Assembly: GCF_946478925.1 (NCBI RefSeq)
Contig: NZ_CAMLDP010000056.1
Span: 1-13,213, forward strand
Source: an uncultured Nitrososphaera sp.
GTDB taxonomy: Archaea; Thermoproteota; Nitrososphaeria; Nitrososphaerales; Nitrososphaeraceae
Length of the DNA stretch: 13,213 nucleotides
Direction: 5' to 3'
The notes beneath the pieces are model-generated. The model was not told the DNA's origin, made no database searches, and saw only the letters and a list, made by a program, of their open reading frames with translations. Each line of letters opens with the position of its first letter. The first letter of the stretch is position 1. Shown here piece after piece: positions 6,577 through 13,200 of this stretch. Position numbers and translations under genes: made by a program.

Positions 6577-8970
6577 CTACCTTCCAAGCATCCTTCTCAC
6601 AAGCGACGTGGCGCGGTAGACGCCTGGGATGCCAAAGTCCCTAGCAATCATGACGGGACAGCGGAGCCGCTTGAGCATCTGCAGCATGTACGGGCTGTCA
6701 AGGACGGAAAACTTGCCGATGCTTGCACCCATCACCACGATGTCCGGCTTGTTTGCGTCGACGGCGGAAAACACGTTTGCGGCAGACTCTTGCACGCTTG
6801 TACCCAGATGAACCTCCGTCAGGTCTACCCCAAGCTGCGACAAATAATCGGGCTTCATGGCGACGCTTCCTTCTGCCGCCTCTTCCTCCTTCTTGCCCAC
6901 TGAAACGAGGTTGACCTTGAACCTGCCAGAATGCTCAAGCCAGCTTGTGATCTTTAGCACCAGGTTTGCGTGCGGCCCGCCGTCGTATATCACCACCAGG
7001 CTCTTCTTTTCCTCCGCCGGCACAGCGTGCAGCTCAAGATCAGCCTCGACCTGCTCGCGCGCCGGCTCCATCTCTAATTCGTCGCTTTCGGCCGCTATTG
7101 CCAAGATGTCGCAGGTGGCAAGCGTCAGCAGCTTTTTGTTCCTGCGCAGCGTCTCAAGGTCGGCCACCACCAGGTTTATCTTTTGCTCCTCTATGGTAGC
7201 AAGCATCGCCTCTGTCGCGTCATGCGATATCCTGACAAGGTAGTGGCTTGGCACGCCTCTTTTCTCAAACGCCTCCTCAAGCGGCTGGAACGCGCGCCGG
7301 GCGCTTTCCGCAAAGGCCGAGCCGGCGGAAAGCGGGGTCTGGTGCGGGACCGTGATTATGCGAAGCACGTTCACCTCGCCAGCCGTTTCCCTCGCTATCC
7401 TAGTCGCGTATTTCGCCAGCCTGTCGGGGTTTTCCGGGCTGTACATAAGGAGCACCCTGTAGCCGCGCCGCTCTTCTGCTCCCTGTTGCGTGACAAGGGG
7501 CGCATAGTGCTCCACCTCCTTCTTGAACGTGTACATGCGGTACAGCACAAAGCCGACGAGTATCCACAGGATGGTGATGACCCAGCTGAGCGGCTGCGTG
7601 ACAAGGAGGTAGACGGCAAGGCCGAGCTTTAGTATGATGCCAATGACAGGTATGACGGGAAAGAACGGCGTCTTGAAGCCATAGTCGAGCTTGCTTCCGT
7701 ACATCCTGCGTATGGTTATGACTGACACGTTGACCTGCGTAAAAAGGAGAAGGAATATCACGCCTGCCGCAAGGGCGATGTCGTTGAGCGGGAGAGCGTA
7801 TGCCATGACTGCCATTATTATGCCCGAAACGATGGCGGCGACGTAGGGCGTTCTGTTCACCGGATGTATTTCGCTGAGCTTGTGCGGCAGGTTGTAGTTC
7901 CTGCCCATGGCAAAGGCGACTCTTGAAGACGAAAACGTGGTGGCGTTGAGCGCGGCAAGGGTGGACACGATGCCGCCTGCAAGGACCACAAACGCGCCAT
8001 ACGGCATGAAAAGGTTGACAGCCTTGCTTATCCCAAGTTCACCCTCGCTTCCTATGAACTTCCACGCCGGCGTGCCGTCAGGCGCCTTTGTAGCGGCCAG
8101 CGCCACAAAGGCCATCAGACAGTACAGGGCGACTACGATTGCAAGGGAGATGAATATCGCCCGGGGTATGTTGCGTTTTGGGTTCTTGACCTCTTCGCCC
8201 GTCTGGACTATTATCTCGTAGCCTTCGAACGCGATGAAAGTGAGACCCATCGCCGCGACTATGCCGCTTATCCCCATCGGCAGCAGTTGTTCGGAAAACC
8301 GCTGCTCCCATCCCGGGTTGTTCAGGATCCCCCACACACCAAACGCGATGATGGCAACTATTGCTCCCAGCTGCACCACCGTCGCTATTGTGCCGGCCTT
8401 GCCCGTTTCAGACGTGCCCTTGACGTTGACGTACGTAAACGCCGCTATAGAGGCCACGGCTATCAGCTTGTCAATTGGAAATATGCCGAGTAGTGACTCT
8501 GACGAAAGCACCCCAGCAACTTGGAGCAGGCTGTACGCAAACGCGCCAAAGCCCACGGAATAGAGGCTCCCTGCCACGATGTGGGCAAACCACGCCATCC
8601 ACCCGCTGATGAACGCGTTTGGTCTGGGCAGGCCCTCGCGTATCCACAAATAGCCTCCGCCGGCCTCCGGCATCGCCGAGCCAAGCTCGGCGTACACCAT
8701 GGCCGTAAAGAGCGTGATAATGCCGTTTATCACAAACGCGATTATCACAGCGCTTCCTGCAAGCCCAATGGCAGGTCCAGTAAGCACGAATATGGCGCCT
8801 CCTATCATGGCCGCTATTCCGACCATTATGACGTCGGTGAGGCCAAGGGTGCGTACCAACTGGTGCTGGCCACGAGCTTCAGCCGCCGGTGGCCGCTGCG
8901 CGCCGTCAGCCGGTGCAGACAACTTAGCAGTGCACCATGGGCTTGGGAAATAAACGTTTACAACCCTCAT
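6577..8970 (-). CDS. APC-family amino acid/polyamine permease with two C-terminal USP domains
   Basis: The protein has 797 residues from the ATG at 8970, or 781 from the TTG at 8922. Residues about 40-482 form an APC-superfamily permease with about 12 hydrophobic segments. The unwound first helix carries IGGAIFVLTG (56-65), the TM2-TM3 region carries the AELGSAMPEAGGGY block (94-107), and helix 6 carries TFIAFEGYE (244-252). A cytoplasmic tail holds two universal-stress-protein-like domains, about 504-628 and 655-776. The first has lost the nucleotide-binding glycine motif; the second keeps a partial version (MGASIGKFSVLDS, 747-759). The likely substrate is a cationic or neutral amino acid or polyamine; this cannot be narrowed. 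The USP tail may regulate transport by binding ATP or AMP. A TATA-like box at 8948-8955 is inside the long reading but 29 nt before TTG 8922, favouring the shorter form. Confidence 0.9.
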   Translation of the reverse strand: MRVVNVYFPSPWCTAKLSAPADGAQRPPAAEARGQHQLVRTLGLTDVIMVGIAAMIGGAIFVLTGPAIGLAGSAVIIAFVINGIITLFTAMVYAELGSAMPEAGGGYLWIREGLPRPNAFISGWMAWFAHIVAGSLYSVGFGAFAYSLLQVAGVLSSESLLGIFPIDKLIAVASIAAFTYVNVKGTSETGKAGTIATVVQLGAIVAIIAFGVWGILNNPGWEQRFSEQLLPMGISGIVAAMGLTFIAFEGYEIIVQTGEEVKNPKRNIPRAIFISLAIVVALYCLMAFVALAATKAPDGTPAWKFIGSEGELGISKAVNLFMPYGAFVVLAGGIVSTLAALNATTFSSSRVAFAMGRNYNLPHKLSEIHPVNRTPYVAAIVSGIIMAVMAYALPLNDIALAAGVIFLLLFTQVNVSVITIRRMYGSKLDYGFKTPFFPVIPVIGIILKLGLAVYLLVTQPLSWVITILWILVGFVLYRMYTFKKEVEHYAPLVTQQGAEERRGYRVLLMYSPENPDRLAKYATRIARETAGEVNVLRIITVPHQTPLSAGSAFAESARRAFQPLEEAFEKRGVPSHYLVRISHDATEAMLATIEEQKINLVVADLETLRRNKKLLTLATCDILAIAAESDELEMEPAREQVEADLELHAVPAEEKKSLVVIYDGGPHANLVLKITSWLEHSGRFKVNLVSVGKKEEEAAEGSVAMKPDYLSQLGVDLTEVHLGTSVQESAANVFSAVDANKPDIVVMGASIGKFSVLDSPYMLQMLKRLRCPVMIARDFGIPGVYRATSLVRRMLGR
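8948..8955 (-). promoter_or_regulatory. TATA-like box for the APC-USP transporter gene
   Basis: The minus-strand GTTTATTT is centred about 29 nt before the TTG at 8922. It falls inside the longer ATG-started reading frame, so it argues for the downstream start. Confidence 0.4.
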
Positions 8971-9018
8971 AAGGGGAGAGGGAGAAAAATGTTATCTCGG
9001 CCACGTACATTAGGTATT

Positions 9019-9027
9019 CTAATTATA
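9019..9027 (+). promoter_or_regulatory. TATA-like box for the Clp1-type kinase gene
   Basis: CTAATTATA is centred about 28 nt before the internal ATG at 9051. A weaker A/T-rich stretch at about 8985-8997 could instead serve the upstream ATG at 9027. Confidence 0.4.
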
Positions 9028-10079
9028 TGATGTCGGCTGGCACAGTGCAGATGGTAAAGGGTCCGGCCACAGTGCGCGTCCTTGGCAGGTGTTCGGTACT
9101 TGGAATGGATGTGTCTCTGCGCACAATTGCCGTGAGGACCGGAAAGACGCTGCCGTTTGAGCCTGACAACAATAACGACGACTTCAAGCTCGACGTGCAG
9201 GGTGGCGAGTCGTGGACTGCAGATTCTAAGGATGCCGGCGCCCGTATGTGGCGGGAAATCGCGGAAAGCATCCTGTCGCTTGGCAGTGCAACAACCGTGA
9301 TGGTAGCCGGCGCCACGGATACGGGCAAGTCCACATTTTCAACATACCTTGCAAACCTCGCGCTGTGCCGCGGCATGGCGCCGTGCATCATCGACGGCGA
9401 CATGGGCCAGGGCGACCTCGCGCCACCGGCGGCCCTTGGTGCGGCAGTCCTCAAGGAACAGGTCGTCGACCTGAGGGATGCCGAGGCCGGCCTTTTCGCG
9501 TTCATCGGCGCGACGACTCCCGCCGGCGCAGAAAAGCTGGTGGCGAAAAAGCTAAAATCGCTTGTTGGAAAAATGATGTCTTCTGACCTGAAAATAGTCA
9601 ACACCGACGGCTATTCTGACCCTTTGTACAAGCGGATGCTTGCAGACGCAGTCTCGCCCGACGTTCTGGTCTGCATGGGGCAGGACAATCTTGCACTTTC
9701 GGGCCCGTGGAAACTGGCTGTGGCGCCTTCGAGCGCGCAGGCGGCAAAAACCCATTATGAAAGGGTGGGGCGCCGGTTGGAGCAGTACGAAAGGCACATC
9801 GGGCCGGGGATTGTCTCAAAAAGCGTCGACGCGGCCCACTTTTTGCACCGGGACAGGCCCGTGCAGTGGGGTACAGTGCTTGCGCTTGCGCCAGAGGGAA
9901 TGTTCGTTGCCCTCGGCTCACGGCGCAGGATAGCCGGTTTTGGCGCGATAGAGTCGATGGACGGCAGGCAGGTGTCTATAAGGACGGGAGTAAAGGACTT
10001 TTCCACAATTCATGCAAGCGAGATCCGGCTGCGCAAAAACCGAGAAGAAAGGTTCACTTTTTCAGCGCAGGGTCTCTGA
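9027..10079 (+). CDS. Clp1/Grc3-type polynucleotide 5'-hydroxyl kinase
   Basis: The protein has 350 residues. The P-loop GATDTGKST is at 95-103, and the Walker B-like block IIDGDMGQGDLAPP at 121-134 is the characteristic Clp1_P feature (compare the D-x-D-x-GQ pattern of the family). A small N-terminal beta domain (about 10-60) precedes it, and a beta-rich C-terminal domain follows from about residue 225. Archaeal relatives, such as the Pyrococcus enzyme, phosphorylate 5'-OH ends of RNA and DNA, a step suited to RNA repair or tRNA processing. The ATG at 9027 is the longest start; the ATG at 9051 (Met9, 342 residues) fits better with the TATA-like box at 9019-9027. The 3' end overlaps the convergent queC gene by 26 bases. 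It is divergent from the transporter and is not in an operon with queD-queC. Confidence 0.87.
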   Translation: MMSAGTVQMVKGPATVRVLGRCSVLGMDVSLRTIAVRTGKTLPFEPDNNNDDFKLDVQGGESWTADSKDAGARMWREIAESILSLGSATTVMVAGATDTGKSTFSTYLANLALCRGMAPCIIDGDMGQGDLAPPAALGAAVLKEQVVDLRDAEAGLFAFIGATTPAGAEKLVAKKLKSLVGKMMSSDLKIVNTDGYSDPLYKRMLADAVSPDVLVCMGQDNLALSGPWKLAVAPSSAQAAKTHYERVGRRLEQYERHIGPGIVSKSVDAAHFLHRDRPVQWGTVLALAPEGMFVALGSRRRIAGFGAIESMDGRQVSIRTGVKDFSTIHASEIRLRKNREERFTFSAQGL

Positions 10080-10701
10080 TGCCAAGGGCCGAAAACGCCT
10101 CCAGGCGCTGCCTGCACGCGTAGCATTCTCTGCAGGGAATCTCGCCTTCCTGGTGGCAGCTCCACGTCATCTCTATGGGAACGTGCAGCCCGCGCGCAAG
10201 CGTGATGACTGCCTTTCTGTCCATCTCTGCCAAAGGAAGCACTATCTGGTACGGCCGGCCGTCGCACAGCAGGCAGCTTTCTGCAAAAAGAGAGTTCATC
10301 TTTTCGATGTACTGTCTGGACGCGTCCTTGAAGAATGACACGTCGTGGCTGTTGTGGCCGCCTATTATCCACTTGGCGTTAAGGTATTCTGCGTAGTGAG
10401 CCGCTATGGAGTAGAACATCATGTTTCTTGCCGGCACGTACGAGGCCCACCGCAGGTCGGAACCTTTTTCCTTCTTCATCTTGCCGTCGTCAAAGTCAGA
10501 CGCCTCCTTTACAAACGGCACATCGACTTCTATGACCTCTACGCCGGCCTTCTCTGCGAGGCTGCGTGTGGCGCGCTTTTCCTGTACAAGTCTGCCGAAA
10601 TAGTTGAACGTGATTGCAGAGACTGCGAACCTTTCCCTGGCCCAGTAGAGGCAAGTGGCTGAATCCAGCCCGCCTGAGAGCATCACCAGGGCCTTGTCCA
10701 T
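10054..10701 (-). CDS. queC: 7-cyano-7-deazaguanine (preQ0) synthase QueC
   Basis: QueC converts 7-carboxy-7-deazaguanine and ammonia to preQ0 using ATP. In archaea preQ0 is the base inserted into tRNA at position 15 on the way to archaeosine. The 215-residue protein has the PP-loop SGGLDS at 9-14 for ATP binding and the C-terminal zinc site with C182, C190, C193 and C196. Length is normal for the family. The ATG at 10701 directly abuts the TAG of queD, with no spacer, so the two genes are co-transcribed and probably translationally coupled. The C-terminal 26 bases overlap the convergent Clp1-type gene. The enzyme should be cytosolic and active; no key residue is missing. Confidence 0.95.
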   Translation of the reverse strand: MDKALVMLSGGLDSATCLYWARERFAVSAITFNYFGRLVQEKRATRSLAEKAGVEVIEVDVPFVKEASDFDDGKMKKEKGSDLRWASYVPARNMMFYSIAAHYAEYLNAKWIIGGHNSHDVSFFKDASRQYIEKMNSLFAESCLLCDGRPYQIVLPLAEMDRKAVITLARGLHVPIEMTWSCHQEGEIPCRECYACRQRLEAFSALGIRDPALKK

Positions 10702-11544
10702 CTAGCCCTTTTTCTCTTCCTTCTTGACTCCGGCTATGATGTGCGCGCCCTTGTTGACGCCCTCGTAGATGTAGACACCAAGCGCCTCCACGTTTGGCGG
10801 CATGCGCGGCGCAAGCAGCCTGATTATCTCCGTCGACAGGTTTTCAACCGTCGCCTCGCCGGGCATGAGCCACGTCGTCATCTTGGGCAGCTGCAGATTG
10901 AAATAGCCCCGCGGGCCCTGGAACGAGACGTAATAGTGCATGTCGTCTTCCTTTTCCAGGTACTTTTTGTTGATGAAGAACTTGTGGTCTATCATGTTGA
11001 TGGTGTCTTTGATTATGCGCTTTGCGTCGCCAAAGTCTACCACCAGGTTGTTCTTCATGCTCCCGATTATCTCTACCATGACAGTCGAAGTGTGGCCATG
11101 CAGGACCGAGCATTTTTCCACGAGCGGAAGTATGTGCGCATAGTCAAACGCGAGTGACGGGTCCTCGATAAAGATAGAGCCCGTCTGCGTCCTCTCTGAC
11201 TCGTCATAAAAGAACATCGAGTCAATTTCGTCCACCTTGCTTGAATATTTAGAGTGGCCTATCGCGACGATGTCAAGCGCCGACATCCCCTCCTTTATCC
11301 TGCGGAACTTGGCCGCGTCGGATTCCGAGTCTACGACCTCTATGTGCTTGTTGCTGCCTGCCACAATAAAATCAACGCGTACGACCGTGCCGTCTGGCAG
11401 CGTTACTGCCTGGTCATACTTGTAGTCGTGGCCTAGAAAGTCAAGCATCCGCGCGACTGACAGCTCGGCCCTCGTGCGCATAAGGTTGCCCTTGCTGTCA
11501 AGGTAGCGCAGATCGCTGTTTAAAACGACCCGTTCGGTGGGCAT
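10702..11544 (-). CDS. queD: 6-carboxytetrahydropterin synthase QueD with extra N-terminal nuclease-like domain
   Basis: QueD makes 6-carboxy-5,6,7,8-tetrahydropterin from dihydroneopterin triphosphate, the first dedicated step toward preQ0. The domain occupies about residues 122-274 of 280. Zinc ligands are His136, His149 and His151; the CxxxHGH motif (Cys145 to His151) is the form typical of QueD rather than PTPS-II or PTPS-III. The Asp186-His187 pair and the ATVENLSTEI segment (Glu234) also fit. Residues 1-120 are not part of ordinary QueD (about 120-150 residues). They show RTRAELSVARMLDFLG, then a VRVDF strand (Asp58) and a HIEVV strand (Glu69), resembling the E...D...ExK core of PD-(D/E)XK nucleases but with Val in place of the catalytic Lys. 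It is the first gene of a queD-queC operon. A clear TATA box lies about 36 nt before the ATG. Confidence 0.9.
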   Translation of the reverse strand: MPTERVVLNSDLRYLDSKGNLMRTRAELSVARMLDFLGHDYKYDQAVTLPDGTVVRVDFIVAGSNKHIEVVDSESDAAKFRRIKEGMSALDIVAIGHSKYSSKVDEIDSMFFYDESERTQTGSIFIEDPSLAFDYAHILPLVEKCSVLHGHTSTVMVEIIGSMKNNLVVDFGDAKRIIKDTINMIDHKFFINKKYLEKEDDMHYYVSFQGPRGYFNLQLPKMTTWLMPGEATVENLSTEIIRLLAPRMPPNVEALGVYIYEGVNKGAHIIAGVKKEEKKG

Positions 11545-11575
11545 TAATTGGCTGTCTACGTGAGCAGCTAAAGTC

Positions 11576-11584
11576 TATATAAAT
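11576..11584 (-). promoter_or_regulatory. TATA box for the queD-queC operon
   Basis: The minus-strand ATTTATATA is close to the archaeal TATA consensus and is centred about 36 nt before the ATG at 11544, predicting a leader of roughly 10 nt. It is the strongest promoter-like element in the window. Confidence 0.6.
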
Positions 11585-11631
11585 GGTATTTTTGCGATGC
11601 ATAAGTCTTGTTAGGTAATAACCAAACATAA

Positions 11632-11640
11632 CTATTTTTA
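11632..11640 (+). promoter_or_regulatory. TATA-like box for the 84-residue protein gene
   Basis: CTATTTTTA is centred about 33 nt before the TTG at 11669. It faces away from the queD promoter; the 124 bases between the two genes (11545-11668) hold only these divergent elements and no RNA gene that I can see. Confidence 0.45.
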
Positions 11641-11668
11641 GATACATATAGACACTAAGACGTGCGTT

Positions 11669-11923
11669 TTGTCCAATAATCAGAAAAACGTGGGGTCTGT
11701 GCCTGGCAAAGACCTTTACAGGGCGATGAATAGCCTGCGCAAGCCGCTCGGATCTAACGTGGTGGACCTCCTAATGACCGACCTGCAGAGACAGGGCATA
11801 ACTTTTGCAGGAGGCGAGCCTTGCCCTGTGAGGCGAATAGATGAAGCGCTGAAAAAGACCTTTGGAGAGGGTGGGGGCGAACTTTTGATGGATATGCTCG
11901 ACAAGGCCCTCCGAGACCTGTGA
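11669..11923 (+). CDS. Small helical hypothetical protein with internal duplication
   Basis: This 84-residue protein belongs to no family I recognise. It appears to consist of two similar halves. Residues about 16-43 read LYRAMNSLRKPLG then VVDLLMTDLQRQG; residues about 57-84 read IDEALKKTFGEGG then ELLMDMLDKALRD. Both halves share Leu/Ile-x-x-Ala-(Met/Leu), a central (Leu/Phe)-Gly and an LLM-x-x-L helix, suggesting a duplicated helical hairpin, perhaps for dimer or protein contact. A single Cys lies in the linker. The start is TTG at 11669, chosen because of the TATA-like box about 33 nt upstream and an in-frame stop at 11639-11641; the first in-frame ATG would delete the first repeat. It precedes the asparagine-synthase-like gene by 50 bases on the same strand, but a separate promoter can be proposed for that gene. 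Confidence 0.6.
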   Translation: MSNNQKNVGSVPGKDLYRAMNSLRKPLGSNVVDLLMTDLQRQGITFAGGEPCPVRRIDEALKKTFGEGGGELLMDMLDKALRDL

Positions 11924-11935
11924 TTAATAATTACC

Positions 11936-11943
11936 GTTTTATT
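11936..11943 (+). promoter_or_regulatory. TATA-like box for the asparagine-synthase-like gene
   Basis: GTTTTATT is centred about 34 nt before the ATG at 11974. It lies just after the stop codon of the 84-residue gene, so the downstream gene could be expressed on its own. Confidence 0.4.
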
Positions 11944-11947
11944 CAGG

Positions 11948-11965
11948 GTCAGACCTCTGCCTGAC
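11948..11965. promoter_or_regulatory. Inverted repeat between TATA-like box and start, possible operator
   Basis: GTCAG at 11948-11952 and CTGAC at 11961-11965 form a perfect 5-base inverted repeat with an 8-base spacer. It lies between the proposed TATA-like element and the predicted transcription start, the usual place for an archaeal repressor site. Such short repeats arise by chance, so confidence is low. Confidence 0.25.
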
Positions 11966-11973
11966 ATATACAC

Positions 11974-12759
11974 ATGTTGCAAGAGCTAGAGCGCGCTCTG
12001 CGCGATGCGGTAGGAGCTGTTCTGCCGGAAAAAAACGTAGCAGTCGCGTTTTCCGGCGGGGTAGATAGCGCGCTCTTGTCAATTATCTGCCGCGACCTTG
12101 GCAAGCACGTGACGCTTGCGACGGTGGGGTTTCCCGGCTCCCACGACGTCTCTTTTTCAAAAGAGATTGCGTCAAAGATCGGCCTGCCGCATACAGTGGT
12201 CGAGCTTGACCACCGTGATTTCCAGAAGGACCTTGCGCACGTCCTGCAGACAGTGACATGCGGCAACACCTCCCACGTCGAAAACTGCATAGCCTACTAT
12301 TACATTGCCCAGGCCGCAAACAGGCTTGGCTTTTCCGTGGTGGCAAGCGCCAACGGATGCGACGAGCTTTTCTGCGGCTACAACGGCTATCGGGCAGTCT
12401 ATGACAAAGGCGAGTCTGCGATAATGGAGTACATGGAGTCCAAGATAGAAAACGAGCTTGTACTGGTGCAGGAAATATCCGCAGTCGCAGCCGAGTTCTC
12501 GGTGCAGGTGCGCCAGCCCTTTCTGTCTGCCAAGTTTGTCGAGTTTGCGAAAGAAAAGGTGCCCATGGACCAAAAGATCAAGGACGCAAATGACATGATG
12601 AGAAAGCATGTCCTGCGCCAGGCTGCTCTTGCCATGGGCGTGCCGGAAGAGTCGGCGCTCAAGCCAAAAAAGGCCCTGCAGTACGGCTCGCTCATACACA
12701 AGAACTACAAGCTGTCCGCTAGAGAGAGAAAAGATGAAATGAAAAAAAGCGTGGTCTAG
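11974..12759 (+). CDS. Stand-alone asparagine-synthase-type (AsnB C-terminal) ATP-pyrophosphatase
   Basis: The 261-residue protein corresponds to the synthetase half of asparagine synthase B. The PP-loop SGGVDS is at 27-32, the NGCDELFCGY block (127-136) matches the conserved S-x-x-x-x-DELFGGY motif of that family, and RQPFLSAKFVEFA (180-192) plus the KHVLRQAALAMGVP and KPKKALQYGS blocks (211-239) match the later conserved segments. The N-terminal glutaminase domain with its Cys2 nucleophile is absent. The enzyme would therefore use free ammonia or a partner, or may adenylate a different acid. Full asparagine synthases are about 500-600 residues. NAD synthase and QueC are less likely because they lack the DELFGGY block. 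The ATG at 11974 fits with the TATA-like box about 34 nt upstream. Its end lies 10 bases from the end of the convergent regulator gene. Confidence 0.82.
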   Translation: MLQELERALRDAVGAVLPEKNVAVAFSGGVDSALLSIICRDLGKHVTLATVGFPGSHDVSFSKEIASKIGLPHTVVELDHRDFQKDLAHVLQTVTCGNTSHVENCIAYYYIAQAANRLGFSVVASANGCDELFCGYNGYRAVYDKGESAIMEYMESKIENELVLVQEISAVAAEFSVQVRQPFLSAKFVEFAKEKVPMDQKIKDANDMMRKHVLRQAALAMGVPEESALKPKKALQYGSLIHKNYKLSARERKDEMKKSVV

Positions 12760-12769
12760 AAAGAGACGT

Positions 12770-13165
12770 CTAGGGCCCCTTTACGAGGATGCCCTTGAGC
12801 TCCTGGTTGTCCAGGAGGGTATCGATAAGCTTTTGCTGCTCTTCCTTTGGAAGTTCGTTTGACATTTCGAGCGAGTCGATTGCCTTGAGTTTCCAAAAGT
12901 TGGTCAGCGCATTGTCGACAGTCATCTGCGAGTCGTAGACCACCTTACCAAACGCGGTGAGGGTGTATTTGCCACTCTTTTTCCTTACAAGACCAGATTT
13001 TGTCATCCTTGAGAGCCTAGAATAATACTGCTTACGTGTGAGCTTGGTCTTACTCTTTAGACTCTCGCTGTCTATGCTACCATGGGCGATAGTTCTAAAA
13101 AGGTCCATGGATCTATCATCTGAAATGGTCCTTAGGACTGTGGCTGTTGTCTGGGTCTTGGCCAT
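12770..13165 (-). CDS. Winged helix-turn-helix transcriptional regulator
   Basis: The 131-residue protein has a winged-helix domain at about 17-80: helix 1 around SMDLFRTIAHG, helix 2 with SESLKSKTKL, a recognition helix with TRKQYYSRLSRMTKSG (43-58), and the wing VRKKSGKYTLT (60-70), ending in a FGKVVYDS helix. The C-terminal 50 residues are helical and charged (LPKEEQQKLIDTLL) and may serve for dimerisation. No ligand or metal motif is visible. Proteins of this type are abundant in ammonia-oxidising archaea and mostly uncharacterised; the target is unknown. The ATG at 13165 has a TATA-like box about 31 nt upstream, inside the window. The gene is convergent with the asparagine-synthase-like gene. 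Confidence 0.85.
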   Translation of the reverse strand: MAKTQTTATVLRTISDDRSMDLFRTIAHGSIDSESLKSKTKLTRKQYYSRLSRMTKSGLVRKKSGKYTLTAFGKVVYDSQMTVDNALTNFWKLKAIDSLEMSNELPKEEQQKLIDTLLDNQELKGILVKGP

Positions 13166-13192
13166 TTTACGACTTTACTCGTGATAGTGAGC

Positions 13193-13200
13193 GTATTATA
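13193..13200 (-). promoter_or_regulatory. TATA-like box for the winged-helix regulator gene
   Basis: The minus-strand TATAATAC is centred about 31 nt before the ATG at 13165. The interval between contains a GTGATAGTGA direct repeat (13181-13190) whose meaning is unclear. Confidence 0.45.

Noticed and set aside
8521..9030. Plus-strand open frame of 169 codons opposite the transporter N-terminus
   Set aside because: It is antisense to conserved transporter helices and runs through the divergent promoter region; the product has no recognisable motif.
9027..11544. Clp1-type kinase, queC and queD as one RNA-processing operon
   Set aside because: The kinase gene lies on the opposite strand and converges on queC, so they cannot share a transcript; only queD-queC is an operon.
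11545..11668. Possible tRNA or small RNA gene in the largest intergenic gap
   Set aside because: The stretch is A/T-rich, has no cloverleaf or T-loop (GTTC-A/G-A) sequence, and is accounted for by two divergent promoters.
11974..12759. Assignment as NAD synthase or as a second QueC-like enzyme
   Set aside because: Besides the shared PP-loop, the DELF-x-GY, RQPFLS and KPKKAL blocks are specific to the asparagine-synthase family, and the QueC four-cysteine zinc site is absent.
13181..13190. GTGATAGTGA direct repeat upstream of the winged-helix gene as an autoregulatory operator
   Set aside because: The repeat unit is only four bases and not a true inverted repeat; nothing beyond its position supports binding.
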